From the NCBI RefSeq assembly GCF_036662795.1, contig NZ_JBAFWZ010000002.1, positions 1 to 64,000 on the forward strand: a DNA stretch of 64,000 nt. Reading direction: 5' to 3'. The stretch comes from Lysinibacillus_B sp036662795. Lineage in GTDB: Bacteria; Bacillota; Bacilli; Bacillales_A; Planococcaceae. The notes beneath the pieces are model-generated. The model was not told the DNA's origin and made no database searches. It worked only from the letters and a program-made list of their open reading frames with translations. A program made the translations under genes and the position numbers. Of this stretch, positions 9,815 to 19,346 are shown piece after piece (position 1 is the stretch's first letter; the number at the start of each line of letters is the position of its first letter).

Positions 9815-11208
9815 ACGAGGAATGTGGGGTTTTTGGTATTTGGGGACACTCAGATCCAGCACAAATTAGCTATTACGGACTTCATGCATTACAGCATCGT
9901 GGACAAGAAGGCGCAGGTATTGTCGTTACAGACGGCTCTACTCTGCGCGCCGTAAAAGGCGAAGGACTTGTTAATGATGTGTTTAACGAAGAAAAGTTAA
10001 GCAAGGTGAAAGGAAAAGCGGCGATTGCGCATGTTCGTTATACAACGCAAGGCGGTGCTGGTCCTCAAAATGTCCAGCCTTTACTTTTCCATTCATCAAC
10101 AGGCAGTTTATCAATCGCGCATAACGGTAACCTTGTAAATGCGAATCACTTAAAACAATATTTAGAGCGCGGAGGGAGTATTTTTCACTCTTCTTCAGAT
10201 ACGGAAGTATTAGCGCATTTAATTAAAAAATCAACGCATTCACCATTCCGTGCAAAGGTGAAAAATGCATTGTCCCTATTAAAAGGTGCATTTTCATTCC
10301 TAATTATGACAGAGGATACGATGATGGTTGCGCGCGACATGCACGGTTTACGCCCACTGTCATTAGGCAAATTAGGAGACGGCTGGGTCGTTGCTTCTGA
10401 AACATGTGCATTTGATTTAATCGGTGCAGAATATGTACGTGAAGTAGAGCCAGGTGAATTAATCATTATTAACGATAAAGGCTTAGAATCGGATCGTTTC
10501 GTAGCGAAAGATAATCGCGCGATGTGTGCAATGGAATATGTGTATTTAGCACGTCCCGATTCAGATATCGACGGTATTAATGTACACATGGCGCGTAAAC
10601 GTATGGGGAAACAGCTTGCTAAAGAATGTGCCGGTATCGAAGCAGATGTTGTAACAGGTGTCCCTGATTCAAGTATTTCTGCAGCTATTGGTTTTGCTGA
10701 GGAAAGTGGCATTCCATATGAGCTTGGTTTAATTAAAAACCGCTATGTGGGCCGTACATTTATCCAACCAACACAAGAGCTACGTGAGCGCGGTGTAAAA
10801 ATGAAGCTTTCTCCGGTTCTGCAAGTAGTAAAAGGCAAACGTGTCGTAATGGTCGATGATTCAATCGTGCGCGGTACAACATCTCGTCGAATCGTCAAAA
10901 TGTTAAAGGATGCAGGGGCTACAGAGGTGCATGTTGTGATTTCATCGCCACCAATGACAGATCCATGCTTCTACGGCATCGATACATCGACACATGAAGA
11001 GTTAATCGCGTCGAGTCATAGTGTCGAAGAAATTCGCGAAGCAATTGGTGCAGATACGATAACATTCCTTTCAGCAGAAGGTATGATTGAAGCGACTGCA
11101 CGTCCATTCGAAGATGAAAACCGTGGCTTATGTATGGCTTGCTTCTCAGGAAAATATCCAACAGAAATTTTCCCAGATACAGTCCTACCACATGAAAAAG
11201 AATGTTAA
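9790..11208 (+). CDS. purF: Amidophosphoribosyltransferase PurF
   Basis: Committing step of purine synthesis: PRPP plus glutamine gives phosphoribosylamine. The ATG at 9790 (behind GGAAAGGA) gives a 472-residue protein starting [12 protein letters not shown]. As in B. subtilis, 11 residues form a propeptide that is removed to expose the catalytic Cys12. The PRPP-binding motif [13 protein letters not shown] is present in the C-terminal half, and Cys residues near the end ([14 protein letters not shown]) match those holding the 4Fe-4S cluster of the Bacillus enzyme. A longer TTG start at 9772 is unlikely. It overlaps the purL end. Confidence 0.97.
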   Translation: MLAEIRGLNEECGVFGIWGHSDPAQISYYGLHALQHRGQEGAGIVVTDGSTLRAVKGEGLVNDVFNEEKLSKVKGKAAIAHVRYTTQGGAGPQNVQPLLFHSSTGSLSIAHNGNLVNANHLKQYLERGGSIFHSSSDTEVLAHLIKKSTHSPFRAKVKNALSLLKGAFSFLIMTEDTMMVARDMHGLRPLSLGKLGDGWVVASETCAFDLIGAEYVREVEPGELIIINDKGLESDRFVAKDNRAMCAMEYVYLARPDSDIDGINVHMARKRMGKQLAKECAGIEADVVTGVPDSSISAAIGFAEESGIPYELGLIKNRYVGRTFIQPTQELRERGVKMKLSPVLQVVKGKRVVMVDDSIVRGTTSRRIVKMLKDAGATEVHVVISSPPMTDPCFYGIDTSTHEELIASSHSVEEIREAIGADTITFLSAEGMIEATARPFEDENRGLCMACFSGKYPTEIFPDTVLPHEKEC

Positions 11209-11237
11209 AAGGTTTATTAAGGAGGAGCTAACGACTT

Positions 11238-12296
11238 ATGTCAAAAGCATATGAACAAGCAGGGGTAAATATTGAAGCGGGTTATGAAGCAGTGAAGCGT
11301 ATGAAATCACATGTTGAACGTACAAATCGTTTAGGTGTGATGGGAACATTTGGTGGCTTCGGCGGGATGTTTGACCTGTCTACGTTAAACTTAAAGGAAC
11401 CTGTTCTTATTTCAGGTACAGACGGTGTTGGTACAAAATTAAAGCTTGCTTTTATGGTCAATAAACACGACACAATCGGTATTGACTGTGTTGCAATGTG
11501 TGTCAATGATATCGTCGCACAAGGTGCAGAGCCGCTTTATTTCCTTGATTATGTAGCGGTTGGAAAGGCTGAGCCTGCTAAAATCGAGCAAATCGTTAAA
11601 GGTGTAGCGGATGGCTGTGTGCAGTCTGGTGCAGCCTTAATCGGTGGCGAGACAGCAGAAATGCCGGGTCTTTATGAGGAAGATGAATACGATTTAGCTG
11701 GTTTTGCTGTAGGTGCTTGTGAAAAAAAGGACATCATTACAGGTGAAAAAATCGTAGAAGGCGACGTACTAATCGGTCTTACTTCAAGCGGTGTGCATTC
11801 GAATGGCTATTCTTTAGTGCGTAAAATCGTATTCGCGGATAATGAATTCGCAGTCGATCAAGTAGTAGAAGGCTATGAAGACTTAGGTCCAATCGGTGAA
11901 GCGTTACTACAACCAACAAAGCTTTATGCAAAACCAGTACTTGCTATGCTTAAAGCAGGCGATGTGCATGGCTGTGCACACGTGACGGGTGGTGGCTTCT
12001 ATGAAAACCTACCACGTATGATGCCAGCAGGTCTTGCGACAGAAATCGACTTAGGCACTTGGCCAGTACTACGCATCTTTGAATTCTTAAAAGATAAAGG
12101 ACAGTTAGCGGACAAAGACTTATACAACGTCTTCAACATGGGTGTTGGTTTTGTAGTGGCTGTGCCTGAAGCGGACGTAGAAAAAGTAATCGCTGCGGCA
12201 GAAGCAAACGGTGAAGAGGCTTATAAAATTGGTCGTGTTGTAAAAGGTGAAGGTGTAATTTTCAACGGTGAGCATGACGGGAGTTTAGTAGAATGA
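11238..12296 (+). CDS. purM: AIR synthetase PurM
   Basis: ATP-dependent ring closure of FGAM to aminoimidazole ribonucleotide. The 352-residue protein has the family start [20 protein letters not shown], the [14 protein letters not shown] loop and the [11 protein letters not shown] segment that are diagnostic for PurM. AAGGAGGAG lies before the ATG. Its stop overlaps the purN start by 4 bases (ATGA). Confidence 0.97.
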   Translation: MSKAYEQAGVNIEAGYEAVKRMKSHVERTNRLGVMGTFGGFGGMFDLSTLNLKEPVLISGTDGVGTKLKLAFMVNKHDTIGIDCVAMCVNDIVAQGAEPLYFLDYVAVGKAEPAKIEQIVKGVADGCVQSGAALIGGETAEMPGLYEEDEYDLAGFAVGACEKKDIITGEKIVEGDVLIGLTSSGVHSNGYSLVRKIVFADNEFAVDQVVEGYEDLGPIGEALLQPTKLYAKPVLAMLKAGDVHGCAHVTGGGFYENLPRMMPAGLATEIDLGTWPVLRIFEFLKDKGQLADKDLYNVFNMGVGFVVAVPEADVEKVIAAAEANGEEAYKIGRVVKGEGVIFNGEHDGSLVE

Positions 12297-12859
12297 CGAC
12301 GAAAATTGCAGTATTTGCTTCTGGAAGCGGTAGTAACTTCCAAGCGATTCAAGAGGCAATTGAGCGTGGAGACTTACATGCAAGCATTGAGCTTGTTGTA
12401 ACAGACAAGCCGGGTGCATACGTCGTCACACGTGCAAATAACTCTAATATCCCAGTACTAGAGCTCTCACCAAAAACATTCGAATCAAAAGCAGCATATG
12501 AAGAGGCAATTATCGCTGAATTACGTGCGCTTGGTGTGGAGTGGGTTGTGCTAGCAGGCTATATGCGATTAGTGAGTGATGTGCTACTGAATGCGTATTC
12601 GAATCGCATTATTAACATCCATCCATCCTTATTGCCTTCATTCCCTGGCAAGGACGCGATTGGTCAAGCACTAGAGCATGGGGTGAAAGTAACCGGTGTG
12701 ACAGTTCACTATGTAGATGCAGGCATGGATACAGGTCCAATTATCGCACAAGCAGCAGTAGAAGTTGTAGACGGTAACCGTGAGGCGACAGAAGAACGTA
12801 TTCATAGCGTAGAGCATGCACTTTATACAAAAACATTACAAAATTTATTCAGTAAATGA
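12293..12859 (+). CDS. purN: Phosphoribosylglycinamide formyltransferase PurN
   Basis: Transfers the formyl group of 10-formyltetrahydrofolate to GAR. The 188-residue protein begins with the substrate loop [11 protein letters not shown] and has the catalytic region [13 protein letters not shown] with Asn and His, followed by [16 protein letters not shown] with the active-site Asp. It overlaps purM by 4 bases. Unlike in B. subtilis, where purH follows directly, 470 bases of non-coding repeat DNA follow here. Confidence 0.97.
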   Translation: MTTKIAVFASGSGSNFQAIQEAIERGDLHASIELVVTDKPGAYVVTRANNSNIPVLELSPKTFESKAAYEEAIIAELRALGVEWVVLAGYMRLVSDVLLNAYSNRIINIHPSLLPSFPGKDAIGQALEHGVKVTGVTVHYVDAGMDTGPIIAQAAVEVVDGNREATEERIHSVEHALYTKTLQNLFSK

Positions 12860-12957
12860 TGTACTAGTTTATTAGTATACCAGGTGTGTTGATTATCGAA
12901 ATATTTCCTTTATAGAAGCCTGTTTTTGATAAAAAAGTGATTAAAAATGGATTCCCA

Positions 12958-13188
12958 GTTGATTGAAGTGGAATCGGCGAGACTCCTACGGGAATAGCAA
13001 TAAAGGAACGAAGGCTAAAACCGTCACGTCCTGTGACAACGCCTTCGTGACCAACATCGTGTTGGCCTGAAGACCCCGCAGGAAATTTATTTGCGACGAA
13101 AGCGCAGCGACAGGAGCACCGAGGTACGAGCGACGAGGAGGCTGAAGCCATGCCCGTGGAAAGCGAGCCGAATGGAGCGGAAATCAAC
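12958..13188 (+). repeat. Dispersed intergenic repeat, copy A (long form)
   Basis: Starts GTTGATTGAAGTGGAATCGG, contains GACTCCTACGGGAATAGC, GACCCCGCAGGAAA and GCGACGAGGAGGCTG, and ends GCGGAAATCAAC. The ends are complementary. The element is about 100 bases longer than the other full copies because a block at 13022-13065 (CGTCACGTCCTGTGACA...) is inserted. Orientation is defined by the GTTGATT end at the left. Confidence 0.8.
13022..13065 (+). repeat. Second repeat type, copy 1 (CGTCACG block)
   Basis: The stretch CGTCACGTCCTGTGACA, then CGCCTTCGTGACC, then ATCGTGTTGG is shared in the same order with 31082-31128. The first part is itself an inverted repeat (GTCACGTCCTGTGAC). It lies inside dispersed repeat copy A, so two repeat types are nested here. 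Confidence 0.7.
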
Positions 13189-13329
13189 GTATTACACGTT
13201 TCTATTAACGATTAAAGTTAATTCGACACGCTTGTTAGTATACTAACTTTTAAAAGAGCGCAGGCACTGCCTGTTGTGAAAATGACAAAAAAAGCTATTG
13301 AGGCTTATAACATATTGGAGGACGTTATT

Positions 13330-14865
13330 GTGACTAAACGTGCACTAATCAGTGTTTCGAATAAAGAGGGTATTTTAGAATTTTCAAAAGAGCTTGTTGG
13401 ATTAGGCTACGAGGTTCTTTCAACTGGCGGTACAAAAAAATTACTTCAAGATAACAATGTACCTGTTACAGCTGTTGATGAAGTTACTAAATTCCCTGAA
13501 ATTTTAGATGGTCGTGTCAAAACATTAAACCCAATGATTCACGGTGGATTATTAGGGAAATTTGATGAGCCTAGCCACGTGGCGCAAATGCAAGAGCACG
13601 GCATTGAGCCAATAGAAATCGTTTGTGTGAACCTATACCCATTCGTTGAAACCATTTCAAAGCCAAACGTATCATGGGACGATGCTATTGAAAACATCGA
13701 TATCGGTGGTCCAACAATGCTACGTTCAGCAGCGAAAAACCATGATTATGTAACAGTTATTGTGGATGCAAACGACTATGAGGGCGTACTTGAAGAGTTA
13801 AAAGCAGACAGTAAGACAACGATCGAAACACGTCGTCGTTTAGCAGCAAAAGTATTCCGTCATACTGCTGCATATGACTCTTACATTTCAAATCATCTAA
13901 CAGATGCGATTGGTGAAGAGTTCCCAGAGAACTTAACGTTAACGTATGAGCTAAAGCAAAACTTACGCTATGGTGAAAACCCACACCAAAAGGCTGCATT
14001 CTATCAAAAACGTCTTGGCTCTGATTTCTCTATCGCGTATGCAACTCAGCTACACGGGAAAGAGCTTTCTTACAACAATATTCAAGATGCAAATGCCGCA
14101 CTTCAAATCGTAAAGGAATTTGAAATGCCAGCTGCTGTAGCTGTGAAGCATATGAATCCTTGTGGTGTTGGTACGGGTGTAACAATCGAAGAAGCATTCA
14201 ATAAAGCATATGAAGCAGACCCAACATCGATTTTCGGTGGGATTATCGCACTGAATATGGAAGTAGATCAAGCAACAGCTGAGAAGCTTTCAGGTATTTT
14301 CTTAGAAATCATCATCGCACCAAGCTTCACAAAAGAGGCGCTTGATATTTTAAAGGCTAAGAAAAATATTCGACTAATGACAATTGATTTCTCACAAGCA
14401 AAACAAGATCAGTTCAATGTTGTTTCTGTTGAAGGTGGCTTACTTGTTCAAGAGCCGGATCGTTTAGGATTTGGCAATGCTGATATTAAGGTTGTAACAG
14501 ACCGTGAACCGACTGAAGAGGAATGGAATGCATTACAGCTTGGTTGGTCGGTTGTAAAGCATGTAAAGTCGAATGCTATTGTAGTATCGGATAGCAGAAT
14601 GACACTTGGTGTGGGTGCTGGTCAAATGAACCGTGTTGGCGCAGCAAAAATTGCTTTCGAGCAAGCTGGTGAAAAAGCAAACGGTGCAGCACTAGCATCT
14701 GACGCATTCTTCCCAATGAGCGACACAGTAGAAGCTGCAGCAAAAGCGGGGATTAAGGCAATTATCCAACCAGGTGGCTCGATTAAAGACCAAGATTCAA
14801 TCGACATGGCAAACAAATATGGCATCGCAATGGTATTCACAGGCGTACGTCATTTTAAACATTAA
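13330..14865 (+). CDS. purH: Bifunctional AICAR transformylase / IMP cyclohydrolase PurH
   Basis: Last two steps to IMP: formylation of AICAR and ring closure. Start GTG at 13330 has GGAGG 8 bases upstream and gives 511 residues beginning [15 protein letters not shown], matching the usual length of about 512; the frame is open to 13276 but that extension lacks family similarity. N-terminal cyclohydrolase features ([23 protein letters not shown]) and transformylase features ([23 protein letters not shown]) are all present. It is isolated from purN and purD by repeat-rich spacers, so it may depend on read-through or its own promoter. Confidence 0.97.
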   Translation: MTKRALISVSNKEGILEFSKELVGLGYEVLSTGGTKKLLQDNNVPVTAVDEVTKFPEILDGRVKTLNPMIHGGLLGKFDEPSHVAQMQEHGIEPIEIVCVNLYPFVETISKPNVSWDDAIENIDIGGPTMLRSAAKNHDYVTVIVDANDYEGVLEELKADSKTTIETRRRLAAKVFRHTAAYDSYISNHLTDAIGEEFPENLTLTYELKQNLRYGENPHQKAAFYQKRLGSDFSIAYATQLHGKELSYNNIQDANAALQIVKEFEMPAAVAVKHMNPCGVGTGVTIEEAFNKAYEADPTSIFGGIIALNMEVDQATAEKLSGIFLEIIIAPSFTKEALDILKAKKNIRLMTIDFSQAKQDQFNVVSVEGGLLVQEPDRLGFGNADIKVVTDREPTEEEWNALQLGWSVVKHVKSNAIVVSDSRMTLGVGAGQMNRVGAAKIAFEQAGEKANGAALASDAFFPMSDTVEAAAKAGIKAIIQPGGSIKDQDSIDMANKYGIAMVFTGVRHFKH

Positions 14866-14882
14866 TTTGATATGGAAAAACC

Positions 14883-15009
14883 GTTGATCTCCGTGAAAAG
14901 CGGACGCTTTCCGCGGGCGAAGCGCTGAGCCTCCTCGTCGCAAGGTGCTCCTGCGGGGTCTCATCACTCCGCTTTCCCGCAGGAGTCGCCGCTTTTCACT
15001 CCAATCAAC
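14883..15009 (-). repeat. Dispersed intergenic repeat, copy B
   Basis: In reverse complement it starts GTTGATTGGAGTGAAAAGCG, has CGACTCCTGCGGGAAAGCGG, GAGACCCCGCAGGAGCACC, GCGACGAGGAGGCTCAGC and CCCGCGGAAAGCGTCCGC and ends near GGAGATCAAC. Ends and inner blocks are complementary, so the whole copy can fold into one branched hairpin. It follows the purH stop by 17 bases. Confidence 0.85.
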
Positions 15010-15268
15010 TTAAATCCTACTGTTACAGATTCGGATGAAAAATAAATCATCTTAAGGATTTTGACAAATCGTTCAGAGATTCCAGAATACGCAACATTGT
15101 TTTCGTAGTCCTTATCTTATTTTTTAACCTATGCCTGTAATAGAGTAAATCGATGTTAAAAAAGTTAATAGTGTTTATTCACCATTACTACATGGCACAT
15201 TGTGATAAAAATCTATTGGAGAATACCATTTTAAATTTCTTTCCAATGTCTATTACAAAATGATGCTT

Positions 15269-15398
15269 GTTGATTGGAGTGGAGGTTAGGCGACTCCTTG
15301 GGGATTAGCGTCCCAGATGAGACCCTGCAGCGAGCATTACGAGTGAAGCGGCTCATCGGGCGCCCCCAGGAAAGCGCCTAGCCATAACGGAAATCAAC
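15269..15398 (+). repeat. Dispersed intergenic repeat, copy C
   Basis: Begins GTTGATTGGAGTGGAGG and ends AACGGAAATCAAC. The inner stem is diverged but compensated: GGTTAGGCG near the left end pairs with CGCCTAGCC near the right end. This suggests the fold, not only the sequence, is kept. Confidence 0.82.
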
Positions 15399-15458
15399 AA
15401 TTAACTAACAATATAAAAGGTGTATTTTTACGTCATTTCAAACATTAATAAAAAAAGC

Positions 15459-15488
15459 TTGGTTTACTCGTCTATGTAACGCTATAAT
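15459..15488 (+). promoter_or_regulatory. Candidate sigma-A promoter of the five-hairpin RNA
   Basis: TTGGTT at 15459-15464, an 18-base spacer and a perfect TATAAT at 15483-15488. A start near 15495 would be 7 bases before the first hairpin. The fit of this spacing to the following RNA structure is the main support. Confidence 0.6.
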
Positions 15489-15494
15489 AGAATA

Positions 15495-15771
15495 ATGTTT
15501 CGCTATTACTCTGGCCGGGTAGTAGCAGAAGCGTTTATACATGAGGGTGATGATATTCTTTCTGGTCGGAAGAATATCCATCCCAATCGGTAGCATGGCT
15601 TTGGCCGGACATGCTATCAAATATATATGCAGGAATCATCCACTTTGGCCGGGGGATGAGGAAGGCAACCTATTATGAAGTAAGGCTGTATGACTATTCT
15701 GGTCGGATACAATTACAGGAGCTTCATAATAAAAAACGCTCGCTTAATGTTGGTTAGGCGAGCGTTTTTTT
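15495..15771 (+). ncRNA. Candidate structured RNA with five identical-loop hairpins
   Basis: Five hairpins have unrelated stems but nearly the same 9-base loop, T(C/T)TGG(C/T)CGG, at 15510, 15561, 15600, 15644 and 15698. Stem 1 GCTATTAC/GTAGTAGC (one G-U); stem 2 GATATTCTT/AAGAATATC, perfect, extending outward; stem 3 TAGCATG/CATGCTA; stem 4 TCATCC plus C/G pairs with one bulge; stem 5 is a short stem inside CTGTA/TACAG, itself inside a perfect 10-bp stem 671-680/722-731. A strong terminator follows directly. Promoter, hairpins and terminator make a complete transcription unit of about 275 nt. It could be a stand-alone small RNA or a 5' attenuator for purD, which starts 110 bases further on. 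I do not recognise the family. Confidence 0.7.
15731..15771 (+). terminator. Intrinsic terminator of the five-hairpin RNA
   Basis: CGCTCGC (15737-15743) pairs with GCGAGCG (15758-15764), extended by TTAA/TTAG to 11 bp, preceded by A6 and followed by T7. It is among the strongest terminators in the window and stands between the hairpins and purD. Confidence 0.93.
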
Positions 15772-15880
15772 ACTAAAATAAATGAACATCATTGTGCCTA
15801 TATAAAGGGTAAGAGGTGTTTATTAATACATAGACGAGATTTACCAATTATAAAATTTTCCTATCTGGAGGGTATTAAAT

Positions 15881-17131
15881 ATGAAGATTCTTGTAATCGG
15901 TAGTGGTGGTCGTGAGCATGCGATTGCAAAGCAATTTAGCATTGCGCCATCCGTAGAAAAAGTTTTCGTAGCACCTGGTAATGACGGAATGCGCGGAGAT
16001 GCCGAAGTTAGAGCAATCGATGGGCTTGACTTCGAAGCGTTAGTCTCTTTTGCAAAGGAAAACGAGATTGACTTAACATTCGTTGGTCCTGAGCAGCCAC
16101 TTGCAGCAGGAATTGTGGATTACTTCCAAGAGCATGGGTTAACGATTTTTGGTCCTACTAAAGCAGCGGCAAAAATTGAAGGCTCAAAATCATATGCTAA
16201 GGAAATTATGAAAAAATACAATATTCCTACGGCTGCTTATGAAACATTTACAGAGGCAGAGCCAGCGATTTCTTATATTAAAGAGCAAGGAGCACCAATC
16301 GTTATTAAGGCAGACGGTTTAGCTGCTGGTAAAGGTGTAATTGTTGCGATGACAGAGCAGGAAGCAATCGATGCAGTAAATGATATGATTGGTAACCAAC
16401 GTTTCGGCGATTCTTCTTCACGAGTTGTTATTGAAGAATTCCTAGATGGTGAAGAATTCTCATTCATGTCATTCGTGCATAACGGACAAATTTATCCAAT
16501 GGTTATTGCACAGGATCATAAGCGTGCATACGATGGCGATAAAGGTCCAAATACGGGTGGTATGGGCGCTTATTCACCAGTGCCGCAAATTTCTCAAGAA
16601 GTGGTATCACGTGCTTATATTGAAATTGTTGAGCCAACAGTGAAGGCAATGGAAGAAGAAGGCGTTTCGTTTACAGGTATTCTTTATGCAGGTTTAATCT
16701 TAACAGAAAAGGGACCAAAAGTAATCGAGTTCAATGCGCGCTTCGGTGACCCAGAAACGCAAGTAGTACTTCCACGTATGACTTCTGATTTCGGTTTATT
16801 TATGAAGGCGTTAATGGAAGAAAAGTTCTTTGATCTACAATGGTCTAATGAGGCGATGCTAGGTGTTGTTGTTGCAGCTGAAGGCTATCCAGGTGATGTG
16901 GAGAAGGGTAATCCACTTCCAACACTAGATGACCTTGGTTTACCTGTTTATCATGCAGGCACAAAGCTAGTAGACGGTACGTATGTAGGGAATGGTGGAC
17001 GTGTATTACTTGTTGCTGCAAAGGCGGAAACATTAAAAGAAGCACAGGAAAAGGTATACGAAGCAATCGATACAAAGGAATGGGATAAATTCTTCTTCCG
17101 TAAAGATATCGGCTGGCGTACATTTCAATAA
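15881..17131 (+). CDS. purD: Phosphoribosylamine-glycine ligase PurD
   Basis: ATP-grasp ligase joining phosphoribosylamine and glycine to GAR. The 416-residue protein begins KILVIGSGGREHAIA, the family signature, and has ATP-grasp segments VIKADGLAAGKGVIV and FNARFGDPETQVVLPR with metal-binding residues. GGAGGGT precedes the ATG. A strong terminator follows, so it ends the purine cluster. It is cut off from purH by about 1 kb and by an upstream terminator, so its transcription may be controlled separately from the main operon. Confidence 0.97.
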   Translation: MKILVIGSGGREHAIAKQFSIAPSVEKVFVAPGNDGMRGDAEVRAIDGLDFEALVSFAKENEIDLTFVGPEQPLAAGIVDYFQEHGLTIFGPTKAAAKIEGSKSYAKEIMKKYNIPTAAYETFTEAEPAISYIKEQGAPIVIKADGLAAGKGVIVAMTEQEAIDAVNDMIGNQRFGDSSSRVVIEEFLDGEEFSFMSFVHNGQIYPMVIAQDHKRAYDGDKGPNTGGMGAYSPVPQISQEVVSRAYIEIVEPTVKAMEEEGVSFTGILYAGLILTEKGPKVIEFNARFGDPETQVVLPRMTSDFGLFMKALMEEKFFDLQWSNEAMLGVVVAAEGYPGDVEKGNPLPTLDDLGLPVYHAGTKLVDGTYVGNGGRVLLVAAKAETLKEAQEKVYEAIDTKEWDKFFFRKDIGWRTFQ

Positions 17132-17139
17132 TTAAAAAG

Positions 17140-17176
17140 AGGCAGTCGCGTTGGTTTGCGACTGCCTACTTTTTTG
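17140..17176 (+). terminator. Intrinsic terminator after purD
   Basis: Perfect 10-bp stem AGGCAGTCGC/GCGACTGCCT with an 8-base loop and a following T run. Its A-rich left flank lets it act for the minus-strand gene that ends at 17190 as well. Confidence 0.93.
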
Positions 17177-17189
17177 TAAAGTGTTATAT

Positions 17190-17414
17190 CTAGTCCATCA
17201 TACTTTCCATCGGATCTTTTTTATCCATTAGTGCGACAAGGGGACAATATTGATACATGCCTTCTGCTACCTTCATAGCTCCAGCAACAATCATTGCCTT
17301 GCCGATCATGCAGCTAGAATCATTCACAATTCTTGCTGTTCCGAATGAAACCATCGAAACGCCACATATTAAACGTATAAAGGCATTTTTTTCTGAAATG
17401 TTGTCTTCTAGCAC
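17190..17414 (-). CDS. Small DUF2892/YgaP-like membrane protein
   Basis: A 74-residue protein with hydrophobic segments (FIRLICGVSMVSFGTARIV and GKAMIVAGAMKVAEGMYQYCPL) resembling the inner-membrane DUF2892 domain seen in YgaP-like proteins. Two GTG codons are possible; GGAGGTGAT at 17419-17429 spaces well for the GTG at 17414 and too tightly for 17423. It is convergent with purD and divergent from the adenine deaminase gene. No rhodanese domain is attached. Function unknown. Confidence 0.65.
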   Translation of the reverse strand: MLEDNISEKNAFIRLICGVSMVSFGTARIVNDSSCMIGKAMIVAGAMKVAEGMYQYCPLVALMDKKDPMESMMD

Positions 17415-17598
17415 AATTATCACCTCCCCAATAAAGTAAAATAATCCCTTTGAAGTACTTTGCTTTATGAAAGTGCTATGTTACGATAAAATCGTCTAAG
17501 CAAGGAGCAAGCTATCAGCTTAGAAAACATTCGTAGTATACGCTGTTTACAATCTGCTATACGTTTAATCATTTTTGAATTGGAAGGGGTGTTCGAAT

Positions 17599-19329
17599 AT
17601 GCCTGAAATAAAATGGAAAATACAAAATATTCGTGAGCAAGTAGCTGTTATAGATGGAAAGAGAGCACCGTCCATCGTGTTAAAAAACGCTCGTTATTTG
17701 CATAGCATTTATAAAAAATGGATGCTGGGGAACATTTGGATTTTAGGAGATCGCATTGTTTATGTAGGACAGGAAATGCCGGTCAATACGAGCAGAACTG
17801 AAATCGTTGATGTAGAGGGTAAAACGATTGTTCCGGGCTATATCGAGCCACACGTGCACCCATACCAGCTATATAACCCACAATCATTTGCGCAATTTGC
17901 AAGTCAAACAGGTACGACAACATTTTTATCTGATAATATGACGTTTGTTTTATCATTTCAAAATAAGAAAGCGTTTACAATAATCCAACAATTGAATGAA
18001 CTGCCATTTTCATTCTACTGGTGGAGCCGTTTTGATTCTCAAACGGAGCTAGAAAATGAGGATGAGTTATTTTCAAATGCCTCTGTTCTAGAGTGGCTAG
18101 ATCGCCATGATGTCTTACTTGGAGGAGAGCTAACGGGCTGGCCACGCTTATTGCGCGGTGACGACCAAATGCTCTATTGGATTCAATCAGCAAAGCATAA
18201 AGGGAAAAAAATTGAAGGTCATTTTCCGGGTGCCTCCGAACGAACATTAGTTAAGATGAAGCTTTTAGGAGCGGATGGCGACCATGAGGCGATGACTCTT
18301 GAGGAAGTTGAAAATCGTATCTTGCATGGCTATGCAGTGACGTTACGTCATTCATCCATTCGACCAGATTTACCGAATTTATTAAAAAGTATCGTAGAAA
18401 AAGAACATGCTATTTTTGATCACTTAATGATGACTACAGATGGCTCAACGCCAAGCTTCCACCAAGACGGAGTGATGGACAAATGTATTCGTGTGGCGCT
18501 AGATGCAGGTGTCTCTCCAATCGATGCCTACCAAATGGCAAGCTATAATGTAGCGCGCTATTATAACATGTCCGGCTTACATGGAATGATTGCAACTGGT
18601 CGATTTGCCACATTAAATATTTTAGCCGACGAGCTCACACCAACTCCTGAATCGGTACTATCAAAGGGAGTTTGGTTAAAGAGGGATGGTGCTCAGTGCT
18701 ATACATTCCCTAAAATGGACTGGTCTCTTTTTGGAAAGCTGGATCTTGACTTTGATCTACAAGAGGATGATTTCCAATTTTCAATGCCAATCGGAATCGG
18801 GATGGTAAATGATGTGATAACAAAGCCTTATAGTGCTAAAATTCACGCAAATACTAGCATGCTATCAGAAGGAAGCGATGAAAGCTATTTAATGCTCGTT
18901 GATCGTAAAGGGAGATGGCGCGTTAATACGATGATAAAAGGATTTGATACGGGCGTAAAAGGGTTTGCATCCTCCTATTCGAATACTGGCGATATCATTT
19001 TAATTGGGAAGAGCATTCACGATATGGCATGTGCATTCCAAGAACTAAAGAGCATGAATGGAGGCATTGTGCTAGTAGAGGATGGACAGGTTGTTGAAAG
19101 CATTCCATTAACAATTGGCGGATCCATGTTTGAAGGGAATGTGGAAGAGCTAATACAAAAAGAGGTAGCGCTAAAAGAAGCCCTCCAAGCACGTGGCTAT
19201 AAACATTGTGATGCAATTTATACACTACTATTTTTACAATCAACACATTTACCATACATTCGTATTACACCACGGGGGATCTTTGATGTCATGAAAAATG
19301 CAGTGATGATTCCGTCTGTAATGCGCTAA
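17599..19329 (+). CDS. yerA: Adenine deaminase-family amidohydrolase YerA
   Basis: A 576-residue amidohydrolase of the adenine deaminase family, which turns adenine into hypoxanthine and ammonia. The metal-binding strand is IVPGYIEPHVHPYQLYNP, with the His-X-His pair; HFPGASE and LRHSSIRPDL supply later conserved residues, and the C-terminal part carries the family-specific domain. Start ATG at 17599 follows GGAAGGGG; the frame is open from 17575. Position just after the purine cluster and before yerB matches B. subtilis yerA. Adenine specificity is family inference: several members of this family act on other substrates. Confidence 0.82.
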   Translation: MPEIKWKIQNIREQVAVIDGKRAPSIVLKNARYLHSIYKKWMLGNIWILGDRIVYVGQEMPVNTSRTEIVDVEGKTIVPGYIEPHVHPYQLYNPQSFAQFASQTGTTTFLSDNMTFVLSFQNKKAFTIIQQLNELPFSFYWWSRFDSQTELENEDELFSNASVLEWLDRHDVLLGGELTGWPRLLRGDDQMLYWIQSAKHKGKKIEGHFPGASERTLVKMKLLGADGDHEAMTLEEVENRILHGYAVTLRHSSIRPDLPNLLKSIVEKEHAIFDHLMMTTDGSTPSFHQDGVMDKCIRVALDAGVSPIDAYQMASYNVARYYNMSGLHGMIATGRFATLNILADELTPTPESVLSKGVWLKRDGAQCYTFPKMDWSLFGKLDLDFDLQEDDFQFSMPIGIGMVNDVITKPYSAKIHANTSMLSEGSDESYLMLVDRKGRWRVNTMIKGFDTGVKGFASSYSNTGDIILIGKSIHDMACAFQELKSMNGGIVLVEDGQVVESIPLTIGGSMFEGNVEELIQKEVALKEALQARGYKHCDAIYTLLFLQSTHLPYIRITPRGIFDVMKNAVMIPSVMR

Positions 19330-19346
19330 AGAAGGGGATAGATCCT

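Larger units (their letters stand above)
12860..13329. other. Expanded purN-purH intergenic region
   Basis: A 470-base gap where Bacillus pur operons have almost none. It contains one long copy of the dispersed repeat (12958-13188) with an extra block shared with 31.08 kb (13022-13065). Two copies of the 9-mer TTAGTATAC flank it, at 12872-12880 and 13235-13243; the second lies inside the palindrome GTTAGTATACTAAC (13234-13247). No gene and no clear intrinsic terminator are visible. Confidence 0.7.
14866..15880. other. Expanded purH-purD intergenic region
   Basis: About 1.0 kb without a plausible protein gene. It holds two dispersed repeats (14883-15009 minus, 15269-15398 plus) and a promoter-to-terminator unit with five hairpins (15459-15771). 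The stretch 15010-15055 resembles the left flank of repeat copy E at 35943-35982 in reverse complement, so the repeat may be longer than its palindromic core. From 15772 to purD only an AT-rich leader with a GGAGGGT ribosome-binding site is seen. Confidence 0.7.

Noticed and set aside
12864..13187. A 107-codon minus-strand ORF between purN and purH
   Set aside because: It coincides with dispersed repeat A, whose GC-rich palindrome creates long frames; no start signal.
15541..15678. A 45-codon ORF (starting MRVMIFFLVG) running through the hairpins of the candidate RNA
   Set aside because: There is no ribosome-binding site before the ATG, and the sequence is fully explained by hairpins 2-4 and their conserved loops.
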